Assembly: GCF_000378485.1 (NCBI RefSeq)
Contig: NZ_KB899971.1
Span: 312,219 to 376,218, forward strand
Length of the DNA stretch: 64,000 bases
From: Flavobacterium rivuli WB 3.3-2 = DSM 21788
GTDB lineage: Bacteria > Bacteroidota > Bacteroidia > Flavobacteriales > Flavobacteriaceae
Direction: 5' to 3'
Part shown: positions 1-8,837 of the stretch, piece after piece
Layout: the number at the start of each line of letters is the position of its first letter
How positions within the stretch are numbered: position 1 is the first letter of the stretch
Position numbers and translations under genes: made by a program
Notes under the pieces: generated by a model
Database searches by the model: none
What the model was told of the DNA's origin: nothing
What the model saw: the letters and a program-made list of their open reading frames with translations, nothing else

Positions 1-454
1 CCCCTCTTGAGAGGGGTTGGGGGTGTGTTATTTACAGTCTCATTCAAAAAGTTCTTACTCCCCTCTCTAAAGGAGAGGGGAACTCGGATGGCTTACTTGA
101 AAGGTTCTCAATTTTAAGGGGAAATCTACAAAATTAATGAATCGAGATTCCTCAATTTCGCTGCGCTGCATTCGGAATGACAATCAGATCCGCTCACTCA
201 ATTACATTAGATTATGAGTGTAGCTGGCTCCCCCTCTTGAGAGGGGTTGGGGGTGTGTTATTCATTTCTTTTGTCTTGAAACAAATGAAACAAAAATTCA
301 AGGCTCTAACTTCTTATGCAACGAAGTTTAATGCCTTTAGCTTCACTCTAACCCGCTACTCAGTTGCATTAGATTATGAGTGAGGATGTGAGGACATCCT
401 ACATCCCTGCTTCCTGACAATTCTTCAAAAATACTTCAACAAAAACAAAACAAC
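1..454. repeat. Mosaic of dispersed intergenic repeats
   Basis: No credible gene lies here. The core CCCCTCTTGAGAGGGG followed by TTGGGGGTGTG occurs at about 1-28 and 231-258, and a related palindrome is at 60-80. ATTAGATTATGAGTG occurs twice (about 206 and 369). The string around 144-182 (GAGATTCCTCAATTTCGCTG, ending CGGAATGACA) resembles a repeat common in flavobacterial genomes. Bases 264-358 match a second copy at 23238-23335 (TTTTGTCTTGAAACAAA, then GGCTCTAACTT). A 68-codon open frame at 177-383 runs through these repeats and is not coding. Confidence 0.75.
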
Positions 455-1054
455 ATGCCCATAGATTGCACAGGAATTTTAACTGCAGATATTCAGTTCG
501 ATTGTATTAACGCGCCCGTAGGCGGTATAGAGCAAAACGTAGTGCTCATAAATAAAGACGATATAGATCTTACAGCCACTACGCTGGGTACAGATAACAG
601 GCTTCAGGTTACGCAAATTCAACTTAAGCCCGGCAAGACGGGTTACCAGCTTACAGGTGTTAAGCAAAGTAACGGCAAGGCGTGGGAACTGGTTAAAAAG
701 GAAAACGCACCCGATAAGTTTAAGCACACCTTTAGCGGTGTGATATTTAACCCCAGCCTGGCCAACAAAACGCAGGCCGATAACCTTAGTAAAGGCGGTA
801 AGTATATAGTAGTTATAGAGCAGGTATGGAAAGGTGGTGCCAACGCTGATGCTTTTGAGGTATTGGGTTACCACTCCGGCCTTGAGCTTACTACAATGAC
901 CAACAGCTCTAAGGAAAATGACAATATGATCATGTTCGAACTGGCATCTGCCGATGGTTTTGAGGAAACTACCATGCCTAAAACCTACTTTAAAGAAGCT
1001 GAGGCATACGGGATAAGGAAAGCGCTGTTCGACAATAATTTTATTGAAGCGTAA
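455..1054 (+). CDS. Phage-type structural protein, function unresolved
   Basis: A 199-aa soluble protein with no signal peptide or membrane segment. It opens a run of tightly packed same-strand genes that continues through portal, connector, fibre and lysis functions. The alternating beta-rich composition and size would suit a tail-tube or decoration protein, but I recognise no diagnostic motif, so that role is inference from context. The ATG lies in an A-rich stretch (ACAAAACAAC just before it), as usual for Bacteroidota starts. A 207-codon antisense frame at 479-1102 is a shadow. The next gene starts 9 bases downstream. Confidence 0.7.
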   Translation: MPIDCTGILTADIQFDCINAPVGGIEQNVVLINKDDIDLTATTLGTDNRLQVTQIQLKPGKTGYQLTGVKQSNGKAWELVKKENAPDKFKHTFSGVIFNPSLANKTQADNLSKGGKYIVVIEQVWKGGANADAFEVLGYHSGLELTTMTNSSKENDNMIMFELASADGFEETTMPKTYFKEAEAYGIRKALFDNNFIEA

Positions 1055-1063
1055 CCTCCCCTT

Positions 1064-1552
1064 ATGGATTTTACCACTATGGATATTGCCACCCTTACCC
1101 ACTCTGTTACGGGTAAGGGTGTGCCATACCTGGAGGTGTTTCTTAAAGAATACACTTCCCTTTTTGGCGGGCCCGTTAACCCCGCCTGCCCTAAATGTTT
1201 AACGGCTTATTTAACCAACTATCAAAACCATTTTAATGCTATGCAAAACACCTGCGATTACAAACTACACAAAAAATTCGAAAACATCCCGTTGCAGTTT
1301 GGCTCGCCCATACTGGTTAACAATAGCAACATTACTAACGAGTATGCCGAAATACTGCTGCAACAGCCTAATGGACTGCGATTTTTTGCAGAGATACCAT
1401 CGGCAGGCGACCCATTTGATGGTTCGTTCATGCTTGCAGACGAAAGTCCGGTTCCTGAAGAAGAGAAAGATGAGTCAACATCTGATTTAGTTGGCGAAGT
1501 ACCGCTTGAAGGAAGTGATGATATTGATATTTATTATACTGACCAACCCTAA
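1064..1552 (+). CDS. Phage-block protein of unknown function, CxxC motif
   Basis: A 162-aa protein I do not recognise. It has a CPKC motif near residues 43-46, which could bind metal, and a very acidic tail (residues about 127-160, rich in Glu and Asp). ATG codons at 1064 and 1079 are both possible starts. Its stop touches the start of the portal-like gene at 1552 (TAATG), so the two are probably translationally coupled. Position suggests a role in particle assembly, but nothing in the sequence fixes it. Confidence 0.65.
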   Translation: MDFTTMDIATLTHSVTGKGVPYLEVFLKEYTSLFGGPVNPACPKCLTAYLTNYQNHFNAMQNTCDYKLHKKFENIPLQFGSPILVNNSNITNEYAEILLQQPNGLRFFAEIPSAGDPFDGSFMLADESPVPEEEKDESTSDLVGEVPLEGSDDIDIYYTDQP

Positions 1553-2706
1553 TGAGGACTCTTTTAATAGACGTATGGAAAAGGCTAACACCCTGGAGCA
1601 AAAGCGCCGATGTGTATGCCAATGATACCGATAATGCATACCCTGAACGTATGGACAGGTTAGTTAACAACAGCGTTACCGCAAAGAGTGCGGCATCAAT
1701 AATGGTGCAGTATCTCATCGGGAAAGGGTACGGTACGGATGCCGACAGCATTATAATCAACAAAGAAAAAAACCTGAAGCTGATAGATTTTGCCGATGAT
1801 GTAGCCGATGACCTTGTAAAACAGCGCGGTGTGTTCATTCACATAAACTGGAATGCCCTGTACCAAATTGCCGATTGCAGTGTGGTGCCGTATGAGTGGT
1901 GCCGTATAGGTAAAAAAGACAGCAACGACTATGCCGGCAAAATTGCCATAAGCAAAGAATGGCTTAAGCCAAAGCGCAGTGACATAGAGCTTGTAGACGT
2001 TTACAATCCACGCAAAGCGGTAATAGAGGCACAGGTAGAAAAGGCAGGCGGCTGGGAACATTACAAAGGCCAGATCCTGTTCATCAACATGGACACGAAG
2101 CTTATCTATCCGCTGTCGCGTATTGATCCGGTTTCCGAAGATTGCGATAGCGAGGCACAGGCATCCATCTACAAAAACAAGCTTTTAAGAAAAGGCTTTT
2201 TTGGCAATACGCTGGTAGTTACACGTCCGCTCGTGGGCGAAGGCCTCGAACCCGGAAGTACTGCACTGACTGAAGCCGAAAGTGAACGGGAGCGTTTTCA
2301 GCAGGCTATAAAAGACAGCCTTGGTGCACAAAATACGGGTGGAGTGCTGTGCCTTGAAATGGATTTTGCCGGAGAAAAACTGGACGATGCCATATTGATA
2401 AAACAGATAGAAAGCAAGATAGACGACAAACTGTTTAACTATACCGAAACCAGCGTGCGCGAAAATATACTGGTGGCTTTTAACAACCTTCCGGCAGGGC
2501 TGATAAAGACCAACGATTCGGCGTTATTTGGCAATTCGGGCGAGGCCATCCGCGAAATGAAACGCACCTATTGGGAAAACACAAGCAAGGAGCGCAGCCT
2601 TTTAACATCGGTTATCAATCAATTATTGGAGCGGTCGCAAGACTACGCGAGCCTTATTGTAGAACCCTTAAAACTGATAGACGATGCAACCCCTGATAAC
2701 CCGTAG
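1552..2706 (+). CDS. Phage portal-like protein
   Basis: A 384-aa protein. The N-terminal half has the character of a portal clip/wing (variable alpha/beta, residues 1-230). The C-terminal part (about 245-375) is mainly helical and includes a stretch with NSGEAIREMKRTYWENTSKE, typical of the portal stem/crown region. It is somewhat short for classical portals (usually 400-550 aa). It overlaps the next gene by 23 bases, as portal and connector genes often do. The portal call rests on general resemblance and the neighbouring connector-like gene. No terminase or capsid gene is adjacent, which is unusual for a working phage. Confidence 0.6.
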   Translation: MRTLLIDVWKRLTPWSKSADVYANDTDNAYPERMDRLVNNSVTAKSAASIMVQYLIGKGYGTDADSIIINKEKNLKLIDFADDVADDLVKQRGVFIHINWNALYQIADCSVVPYEWCRIGKKDSNDYAGKIAISKEWLKPKRSDIELVDVYNPRKAVIEAQVEKAGGWEHYKGQILFINMDTKLIYPLSRIDPVSEDCDSEAQASIYKNKLLRKGFFGNTLVVTRPLVGEGLEPGSTALTEAESERERFQQAIKDSLGAQNTGGVLCLEMDFAGEKLDDAILIKQIESKIDDKLFNYTETSVRENILVAFNNLPAGLIKTNDSALFGNSGEAIREMKRTYWENTSKERSLLTSVINQLLERSQDYASLIVEPLKLIDDATPDNP

Positions 2707-3178
2707 CGACATTGCCCGCTACAAGCAAATATCTAAAACGCCGTATGATGACAAGCTGCACGAGCAAATACTCGATGCGCAGCTGCTGGACCTTCAGCCG
2801 CTTATTGGTGAAAGCTTTTTCAACAAAATACTTTCTGCACCGGAAGATTACAGCGAACTTTTGGAAGGCTGCGTTTACGAGCATGATGGCATAAGCTATA
2901 CCAATTACGGGTTGAGCATGGTGCTTACCTACTTTGCTTATGCTCGGTACATGATGTTCTCTGGTGTTATAGACACCCCATTCTCTGTAGTCGAAAAACT
3001 AAGCGACAACAGCAGGCCTGTAGAGGCATCGGCAAAAAAAACGCTGTATACCCTTAACCGGGAAGCAGCAGTGCAGGTGTGGGAAAACGTGAAGAACTAC
3101 CTTATGCGCACCGTGCACCCTGATTTTAAAACCTGCAAAACAAAGCAGGGCGGATTTCGATTTAAAAAAATAGGCTAA
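2684..3178 (+). CDS. Head-tail connector-like protein (DUF6712-like)
   Basis: A 164-aa mainly helical protein beginning MQPLITRSDIARYKQISK. It resembles the small gp6-type adaptor proteins annotated as DUF6712 in Bacteroidota phages, which join portal to tail. The start lies inside the end of the portal-like gene (23-base overlap in another frame). Its TAATG stop is shared with the start of the 831-aa gene at 3178. The basic C-terminus (KTCKTKQGGFRFKK) is typical of such connectors. Family assignment is from memory of the pattern, not a search. Confidence 0.55.
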   Translation: MQPLITRSDIARYKQISKTPYDDKLHEQILDAQLLDLQPLIGESFFNKILSAPEDYSELLEGCVYEHDGISYTNYGLSMVLTYFAYARYMMFSGVIDTPFSVVEKLSDNSRPVEASAKKTLYTLNREAAVQVWENVKNYLMRTVHPDFKTCKTKQGGFRFKKIG

Positions 3179-5673
3179 TGAATATTATATCAACCGTAAA
3201 CGACAAACGCTTTTCTATAAACAACATACAGTATCTTAAAAATTATGTTACCGAGGTACATGGTAATAAGATTGAAATATTTAACTGCTACGAACGGCAC
3301 GATGTACTTTTAGAGTTAACGCATTACAGCAACTTTATGGTAGATGGCGTGCGGTACCCTAATGTGGTAGAACTACAGGCAGCATTACTCCCGGTACTGT
3401 ATTCTCGTAATAACCTTGGTGGGGATAGTCCCGATATCGACCAGGATAATATCGAAATTGTACATTATATAAGGAGCGCATCGGCCTTGCCGGAAAGTAT
3501 ATTGGCACAGATAAACAGCCTTGAAATATATACGCTTGATGCGAAGCAGAGCCTGTGGTTTATCGTTTCTGTACCGGGTGCGCCAGGATTAAACGGAAGG
3601 ATTACAAACCCGGATGTTTACAAATACAAAATGATTAACTATGGCAAAGGTACTTATGGGCAGGATGCTTTTCAGTTAGCCATGACCGATATAGAACTGG
3701 TTTATGCAGCCCAGGCAACAGTGCAGGACATTAAGGCACATGCTAATACACAGATTATTAATTATGGGGCTATTACAACAAGTATTGCTTCGTGGGTACA
3801 GGTACATAACCCTGCTTTTATTATACCGGCACCTGCAAATGCATATACCATTTTTAACGGAACTATACATGGTATTGCTATAACCTACTTGTGGGTAGGC
3901 ACCGCAGGAACAAACGGCGCAGGTGGCAGGCTTACATCAACATCAGATTTTTTGGCTATCGCCGAGACAGTAGTTACTACAGAGCAGGATAATATAGACA
4001 TTAAAAAAAGCTTTTTTTTACGTGGTACATTCGACAGCTTAACGATAATAAACACCATAAATAATTTACCCCCATATATAGTAAACGATAATCAATCTGT
4101 ATGGTTTATAGCCAGGGAACTCACATTCTTAGAAGTTGGATTAGAAGTAGCAATACCTCACAGGAACACAAACCCATTTGTATATAAATATAAAATGCTT
4201 AACATGGGCAAGGGCATTTACGGCTTGGGGCAAACGCAGTTAAGATCGTCTGATATTGAATTGGTTTATAGCAATGAGGCATCCTCAAACGACCTTGAAA
4301 CTGCTATAGAAACAGATATAGTTCTGTTTACACTTGCTACAGGGCAAACCATAAGTCAGTGGCTTAATACACAAATTACGGCTATAGCAATACAGCCACA
4401 AGAAGAAGGTTATACTATATTTAAAAGTACAGGCACAGACAACAAATCGTATTTATGGATAGGTAACACAGGTACGTATGGCAGCGGAAGAACACAATCT
4501 ATAGATGATAATTTCCAGTTGCTTAATGAGGCAATTACACCTGTAAACCAGGATAACATAGATATTAAAAAGTCGTTTACCATACCTAATAATTACACAA
4601 CTGCCAGCATTGTTTCGGCAATAAACAACCTTCGTGCCTTTGAGGTAAAAGAGACGCAATCGGTTTGGTTTATAGGCCGCCAGCAAATAATAATACAAAT
4701 ACCGGATGGTCCCGGACTCGAACTGCCAGTACGATTTTTAGGTCCGTTGATCCTTAAATATAAAATGCTCAACAAAGGCAAAGGCTGGTATGGGCAGGGG
4801 GGTATTGCCGTAACTGCATCTGACATTGAACTGGTTTACACAAACGAAGCCTCTTTAGAGGACCTGGAGTCGGGCGCAGAAACCCAGATCATTACATTTA
4901 GCTTAAATCAGAATCAGACAGTAAGCGAGTGGCTGAATGTACAAAGTCCGGATAAAACCATCCAGCCACAGGAAGAGGGCTATACAATTTTTAAAGGCAC
5001 GGTAAATAACGAAGAACTATCGTATTTGTGGATTGGTTCAGCAGGAAGATACGGCACAGGGAGGCTGCAAAGCAATGAAAACGACTTTCAGTTATTGAAT
5101 GATGTAGCCCCTTCCCCATTTGTTCCCGGCTATGCACAGGTGCTTAGTCAAAACAACAGAACGTTGCAATATGCCGTGCATATTCATGAAGATACTGATG
5201 CTACAACTGCCTATGGGGCAAATATAAAGCATACGACTATTAATGGGGAATCAGTCTCTATAGATTTTGAAATGCCTACAGCTACTGTGCGTTATAACAT
5301 TCCGGCAAAGCAGGCCAATGATGTTTTTGCGATGGTAAGCGATGTGCATAAACCGGTTAAAGTAATTATGGCATCAACAACTGGTTTTGATGGTGGGATT
5401 TACACCTTACAGCCTGAAGACAAAAATAAATGGCTGTTGTTTAAAATCCTAACCGATTTTACTATAAAAGTCCCGGATGGTGTGTTTGCAGCAAATACTC
5501 TCATTGAGGGCGAAACTGCAGATATTGGCCAGGCAACTTTTACAGGCGGTAGCGTAACGCTTAATCACGGTACTTCTGAAAACCCAAAAACAGCTGAAAA
5601 GAACAGTGTATTTGGATTGAAGTTCAGGTCGGCGACAGAGGTTTCATTATATGGTAAACTCGAATTAAGATAA
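3178..5673 (+). CDS. Phage tail-fibre-like protein with three tandem modules
   Basis: An 831-aa protein. Three long internal repeats start at residues about 88, 269 and 457, each with the hallmark QDNI(E/D)I. Each repeat also carries QS(L/V)WFI, YKYKM(I/L)N, GKGxYG, SDIELVY or TDIELVY, YTIF and YLW(V/I)G. Spacing is 181 and 188 residues. Residues about 641-831 form a separate C-terminal domain, ending in a segment with NSVFGLKFRSATEVSLYGKL like that of many Bacteroidota phage fibres. There is no signal peptide. I infer a distal tail or receptor-binding role from its place between connector and lysis genes. The third module begins at base 4546. Confidence 0.6.
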   Translation: MNIISTVNDKRFSINNIQYLKNYVTEVHGNKIEIFNCYERHDVLLELTHYSNFMVDGVRYPNVVELQAALLPVLYSRNNLGGDSPDIDQDNIEIVHYIRSASALPESILAQINSLEIYTLDAKQSLWFIVSVPGAPGLNGRITNPDVYKYKMINYGKGTYGQDAFQLAMTDIELVYAAQATVQDIKAHANTQIINYGAITTSIASWVQVHNPAFIIPAPANAYTIFNGTIHGIAITYLWVGTAGTNGAGGRLTSTSDFLAIAETVVTTEQDNIDIKKSFFLRGTFDSLTIINTINNLPPYIVNDNQSVWFIARELTFLEVGLEVAIPHRNTNPFVYKYKMLNMGKGIYGLGQTQLRSSDIELVYSNEASSNDLETAIETDIVLFTLATGQTISQWLNTQITAIAIQPQEEGYTIFKSTGTDNKSYLWIGNTGTYGSGRTQSIDDNFQLLNEAITPVNQDNIDIKKSFTIPNNYTTASIVSAINNLRAFEVKETQSVWFIGRQQIIIQIPDGPGLELPVRFLGPLILKYKMLNKGKGWYGQGGIAVTASDIELVYTNEASLEDLESGAETQIITFSLNQNQTVSEWLNVQSPDKTIQPQEEGYTIFKGTVNNEELSYLWIGSAGRYGTGRLQSNENDFQLLNDVAPSPFVPGYAQVLSQNNRTLQYAVHIHEDTDATTAYGANIKHTTINGESVSIDFEMPTATVRYNIPAKQANDVFAMVSDVHKPVKVIMASTTGFDGGIYTLQPEDKNKWLLFKILTDFTIKVPDGVFAANTLIEGETADIGQATFTGGSVTLNHGTSENPKTAEKNSVFGLKFRSATEVSLYGKLELR

Positions 5674-5675
5674 TT

Positions 5676-7223
5676 ATGGGAGCAATTTTAGCAAGCAGGA
5701 TGAGGCAGCGGTTGCTGCCTTTTACCTCTACATGGAAAACAGATAATATAAGTACTGGGAGTACTGCCGAGAACCAAATTAAGCTTCCACTATATGATGG
5801 CGGCATTTATGATTTTAAGGTTGACTGGGGAGATGGGACATCATCACGAATTATTTCCTTTAATCAGGAGGAGGTAACGCATAACTATTCAGCAGCAGGA
5901 ACATATATTATAACTATAAAAGGTATACTAATTGGATTTAGATTTAACAATCAGGGAGACAGGCTTAAATTATTAAATGTACACCAATGGGGGTGCCTGC
6001 GCATAGGTAACATGGCTCGTATTTTTTATGGTTGTGCTAACTTAGACCTAATCGATGTAAGCGATGTACTAAATTTAAAAGGTGTTACTGATTTAAATTA
6101 TATGTTTGCTCGCTGCAGCTCATTAGCTAAAGTTAACCTAATATCAGACTGGGATGTTAGCACAATTACAAATATGAGCACAATGTTCTGGCAATGTTCA
6201 GTTTTTAATAGTCCACTTAATGGGTGGGATACCAGTAATGTTACTGACATGACCAGTATGTTTAATAGTGCTCTATTTTTCAATCAAAACATAAATGACT
6301 GGGATGTTAGTAATGTTATAATAATGTTAGCTGTTTTTAGTAATGCATCTTCTTTTAATCAGCCCATAAATAGTTGGAATACAGGTCTAGCAACAAATAT
6401 GTCAAATATGTTTACAGGTGCATCTTCATTTAATCAGCCTTTAAACAGCTGGGATGTTAGTAAAGTAACCAATATGCAATCCATGTTTTATATTGCGCCC
6501 ACCTTTAATCAGCCACTGAATAATTGGGATACCAGTAATGTAACAGATATGGCTCAGATGTTTTGCCGAGCAACAGCCTTTAACCAGCCTTTAAACAATT
6601 GGAATACCGGCAAAGTTACTAATATGACCAACATGTTTCGGCTTGCTGCTGGTCTTACAGGATTATTTAATCAGGATATATCGTCGTGGGATACCGGCAA
6701 TGTAACAAATATGTTTTACATGTTTGCCTATAATTCTGTTTTCAACCAGCCATTAAATAACTGGAATGTATCTAAAGTAACAATCATGGATTCGGTATTC
6801 AGGCAAAATTTTGCTTTTAACCAGCCATTAGATAATTGGGATACCAAAAATGTAATAAATATGGATGGTATGTTTATTGATGCTAAAGCCTTTAACCAGC
6901 CCGTTAATTCATGGAACCTTAGTAATGTTACTTCTATGATAGCAATGTTTCAAAACGCTATAGCATTCAATCAAAATATAGCAGCCTGGGATGTTTCAAA
7001 AGTCAACAATTTTACAAATTTTATGTCTGGAAAAACATTATCTGACTATTCTGCTTCAAATTATAACGCATTACTTAATAGTTGGGCTTCACAAAATGTC
7101 CTTACAAATAAGTCTATTAATTTTGGCACTATAAAGTACACAGCTGCAGGACAACCCGGCCGTGATTTTTTAACTGCCACAAAAAGATGGAATATTATCG
7201 ACGGAGGATTATCCACACAATAA
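5676..7223 (+). CDS. BspA-like/DUF285 repeat protein in phage block
   Basis: A 515-aa protein. Residues about 40-85 look like a PKD-type beta domain (VDWGDGTSS, then AGTYIITIKG). Residues about 158-455 hold 12 copies of the roughly 25-residue DUF285/BspA unit (FNQPLNxWDxSxVTNMxxMF). The remaining C-terminus is short and has no sorting signal or membrane anchor. DUF285 repeats are usual in surface adhesins. Here the gene lacks a secretion signal and directly follows the fibre-like gene by 2 bases, which fits a virion surface or receptor-binding accessory. The gene is visibly more AT-rich than its neighbours. Confidence 0.7.
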   Translation: MGAILASRMRQRLLPFTSTWKTDNISTGSTAENQIKLPLYDGGIYDFKVDWGDGTSSRIISFNQEEVTHNYSAAGTYIITIKGILIGFRFNNQGDRLKLLNVHQWGCLRIGNMARIFYGCANLDLIDVSDVLNLKGVTDLNYMFARCSSLAKVNLISDWDVSTITNMSTMFWQCSVFNSPLNGWDTSNVTDMTSMFNSALFFNQNINDWDVSNVIIMLAVFSNASSFNQPINSWNTGLATNMSNMFTGASSFNQPLNSWDVSKVTNMQSMFYIAPTFNQPLNNWDTSNVTDMAQMFCRATAFNQPLNNWNTGKVTNMTNMFRLAAGLTGLFNQDISSWDTGNVTNMFYMFAYNSVFNQPLNNWNVSKVTIMDSVFRQNFAFNQPLDNWDTKNVINMDGMFIDAKAFNQPVNSWNLSNVTSMIAMFQNAIAFNQNIAAWDVSKVNNFTNFMSGKTLSDYSASNYNALLNSWASQNVLTNKSINFGTIKYTAAGQPGRDFLTATKRWNIIDGGLSTQ

Positions 7224-7670
7224 TTGCGTTCAAAAGTGAAATTTATTCAATCATTAACTGTTTTGCTGTTTGCATTTTTGATACCCGTACAGGGCATACT
7301 CATAGCGGTTGGGGCAGCCATAGCCATACATACAGTAACCGGTATTTATAAATCGGTAAGATTGCGGCAATCCTTTATAAGCCGCCGCTTTGCCGATGTT
7401 ATCCTTAAAATGTTTGTATATGAACTGGTAATACTCATGTTGTTCAGCATCGACTATTTCCTGCTTTCAGAGTTTTTTTGCCTGTGGTTCTCCGTTAATT
7501 ATTTTTTTACCAAAGCCTGCGCAATGGTGCTCATTTTTACCGAGATGGTTTCTATTAAAGAAAATATAGAACAGGCTCACGGTATTAATATCCTTAAACA
7601 ATTACGCGAAGCTTTAAAACGTACTAAAGACTTGAAAGATTATGTATTTGACCTGACTAAAAATTCCTGA
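7224..7670 (+). CDS. Phage holin-like membrane protein
   Basis: A protein of up to 148 aa with three to four hydrophobic segments (about 8-30, 55-78, 84-105) and a charged helical tail. It is placed just before an endolysin, so a holin of the Bacteroidota phage type is likely. The frame opens with TTG at 7224, directly after the stop of the previous gene. An in-frame GTG at 7236 (VKFIQSL) is an alternative start. No ATG is available before the first hydrophobic segment. The stop overlaps the next start by one base (TGATG). Confidence 0.65.
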   Translation: MRSKVKFIQSLTVLLFAFLIPVQGILIAVGAAIAIHTVTGIYKSVRLRQSFISRRFADVILKMFVYELVILMLFSIDYFLLSEFFCLWFSVNYFFTKACAMVLIFTEMVSIKENIEQAHGINILKQLREALKRTKDLKDYVFDLTKNS

Positions 7671-8200
7671 TGGATAACCTAACTTTAACCCGCATAAATT
7701 ACATGCATCCCGCTGTAAGGCAGGAAGTACTTACTGCTTATAAACACATTAATAACACACTTTTTGGAAAGAATATCCGGTTAAGGTTTACACATACATT
7801 ACGCACTTTTAATGAGCAGGATACTCTTTATGCTATAGGGCGCACTAAACCTGGTAAAAAAGTAACAAATGCAAGAGCAGGGCAATCTGCGCATAATTAC
7901 GGATTAGCTTTTGATATCGCCATACTTATTGATAAAAATGGCGATGGCATTTTTGAAACTGCTTCATGGAATACCACGAGCGATGATGATAAAGATGGCA
8001 CACCCGACTGGACAGAAGCAGTTAACTATCTTAAAAAAGTGGGCTGGGCATGGGGCGGCGAATGGAGATCTTTTCCAGATTATCCGCATTTTGAGAAGAC
8101 TTTTGGCCACAGCTGGAAGTCGCTTCAGGCAAAATATAATGTAGGAGATGTATTTAGCGAGGTTATTAATGGTATGACTTACAAATGGGTTAACTTATGA
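7670..8200 (+). CDS. M15-family peptidase, probable phage endolysin
   Basis: A 176-aa protein with the M15 zinc peptidase pattern: SAHNYGLAFDI (zinc ligands His75 and Asp82) and DYPHFE (His140). It should cleave the peptide part of peptidoglycan (D-Ala-D-Ala or L-Ala-D-Glu type). Between the ligands it carries DKNGDGIFE and DDDKDGTPDW (residues about 88-114), acidic loops like calcium-binding turns. No signal peptide is present, consistent with release through the holin encoded immediately upstream. It overlaps the next gene by 4 bases (ATGA). Confidence 0.85.
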   Translation: MDNLTLTRINYMHPAVRQEVLTAYKHINNTLFGKNIRLRFTHTLRTFNEQDTLYAIGRTKPGKKVTNARAGQSAHNYGLAFDIAILIDKNGDGIFETASWNTTSDDDKDGTPDWTEAVNYLKKVGWAWGGEWRSFPDYPHFEKTFGHSWKSLQAKYNVGDVFSEVINGMTYKWVNL

Positions 8201-8829
8201 GAAAATACATTTACCCCACGGCCATGATTATATTACTGCTGACGCTTATATTTTCTATTGAACGATGCCAGTTTTATAACCAAAATGCCAATGCTAATTT
8301 TAAGGCTTTAACCGATAGTATTACGTATTTTACGAATCGGTTAGGTACGCAATCGGCAAGTATTAAAACACTTGAAATAGAAAAATCACTATTAAATCAA
8401 AATCTATTAGCGAAGGACAAACAACTCGCAACCTTAACTCAGGAATTTAGCGAGGTTAAAAGTATTATAAGATACAGCCAGACCACAAAATACGATACAA
8501 TAACTATAACATATAAAGACACAATATCGTGCATTTTTAGCAGGTTTGGCAAAGTAAAGACCAAATGGTACAGGTTTAATTATACCACAAATAATAAAGG
8601 GATTACTATAGACAGCTTAACAATAAACAATCAGGCAACTGCAATAACCGGTTTTAAGCGTTCCTGGTTTTTAGGTAAACAAACTTTAACTACTACAGTT
8701 ACAAATACTAACCCAAATATAACCATAACATCCTTAACATCGGCTCAGGTTATTGTACCTAACCCATGGTATAAAAGGTGGTATGTATGGCTGGGCGCAG
8801 GCGTTATAGGTGGAATGTTAACACGATAA
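8197..8829 (+). CDS. Spanin-like coiled-coil membrane protein
   Basis: A 210-aa protein with an N-terminal membrane segment (residues about 7-22), a coiled coil (about 35-88), a beta-rich middle and a second hydrophobic segment at the very C-terminus (WYVWLGAGVIGG, about 192-206). Membrane anchor plus coiled coil, placed after holin and endolysin with a 4-base overlap, suggests an Rz/spanin role in outer-membrane disruption. Sequence alone does not prove this. It is the last gene of the phage-type block and ends 8 bases from the convergent end of recO, with no terminator visible. Confidence 0.55.
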   Translation: MRKYIYPTAMIILLLTLIFSIERCQFYNQNANANFKALTDSITYFTNRLGTQSASIKTLEIEKSLLNQNLLAKDKQLATLTQEFSEVKSIIRYSQTTKYDTITITYKDTISCIFSRFGKVKTKWYRFNYTTNNKGITIDSLTINNQATAITGFKRSWFLGKQTLTTTVTNTNPNITITSLTSAQVIVPNPWYKRWYVWLGAGVIGGMLTR

Positions 8830-8837
8830 AGATAACC

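Noticed and set aside
177..383. A 68-codon frame at the left edge
   Set aside because: It reads through dispersed repeats that occur elsewhere as non-coding sequence.
479..1102. A 207-codon minus-strand frame over the first phage-type gene
   Set aside because: Antisense shadow of a gene that fits the operon direction; its product has no recognisable features.
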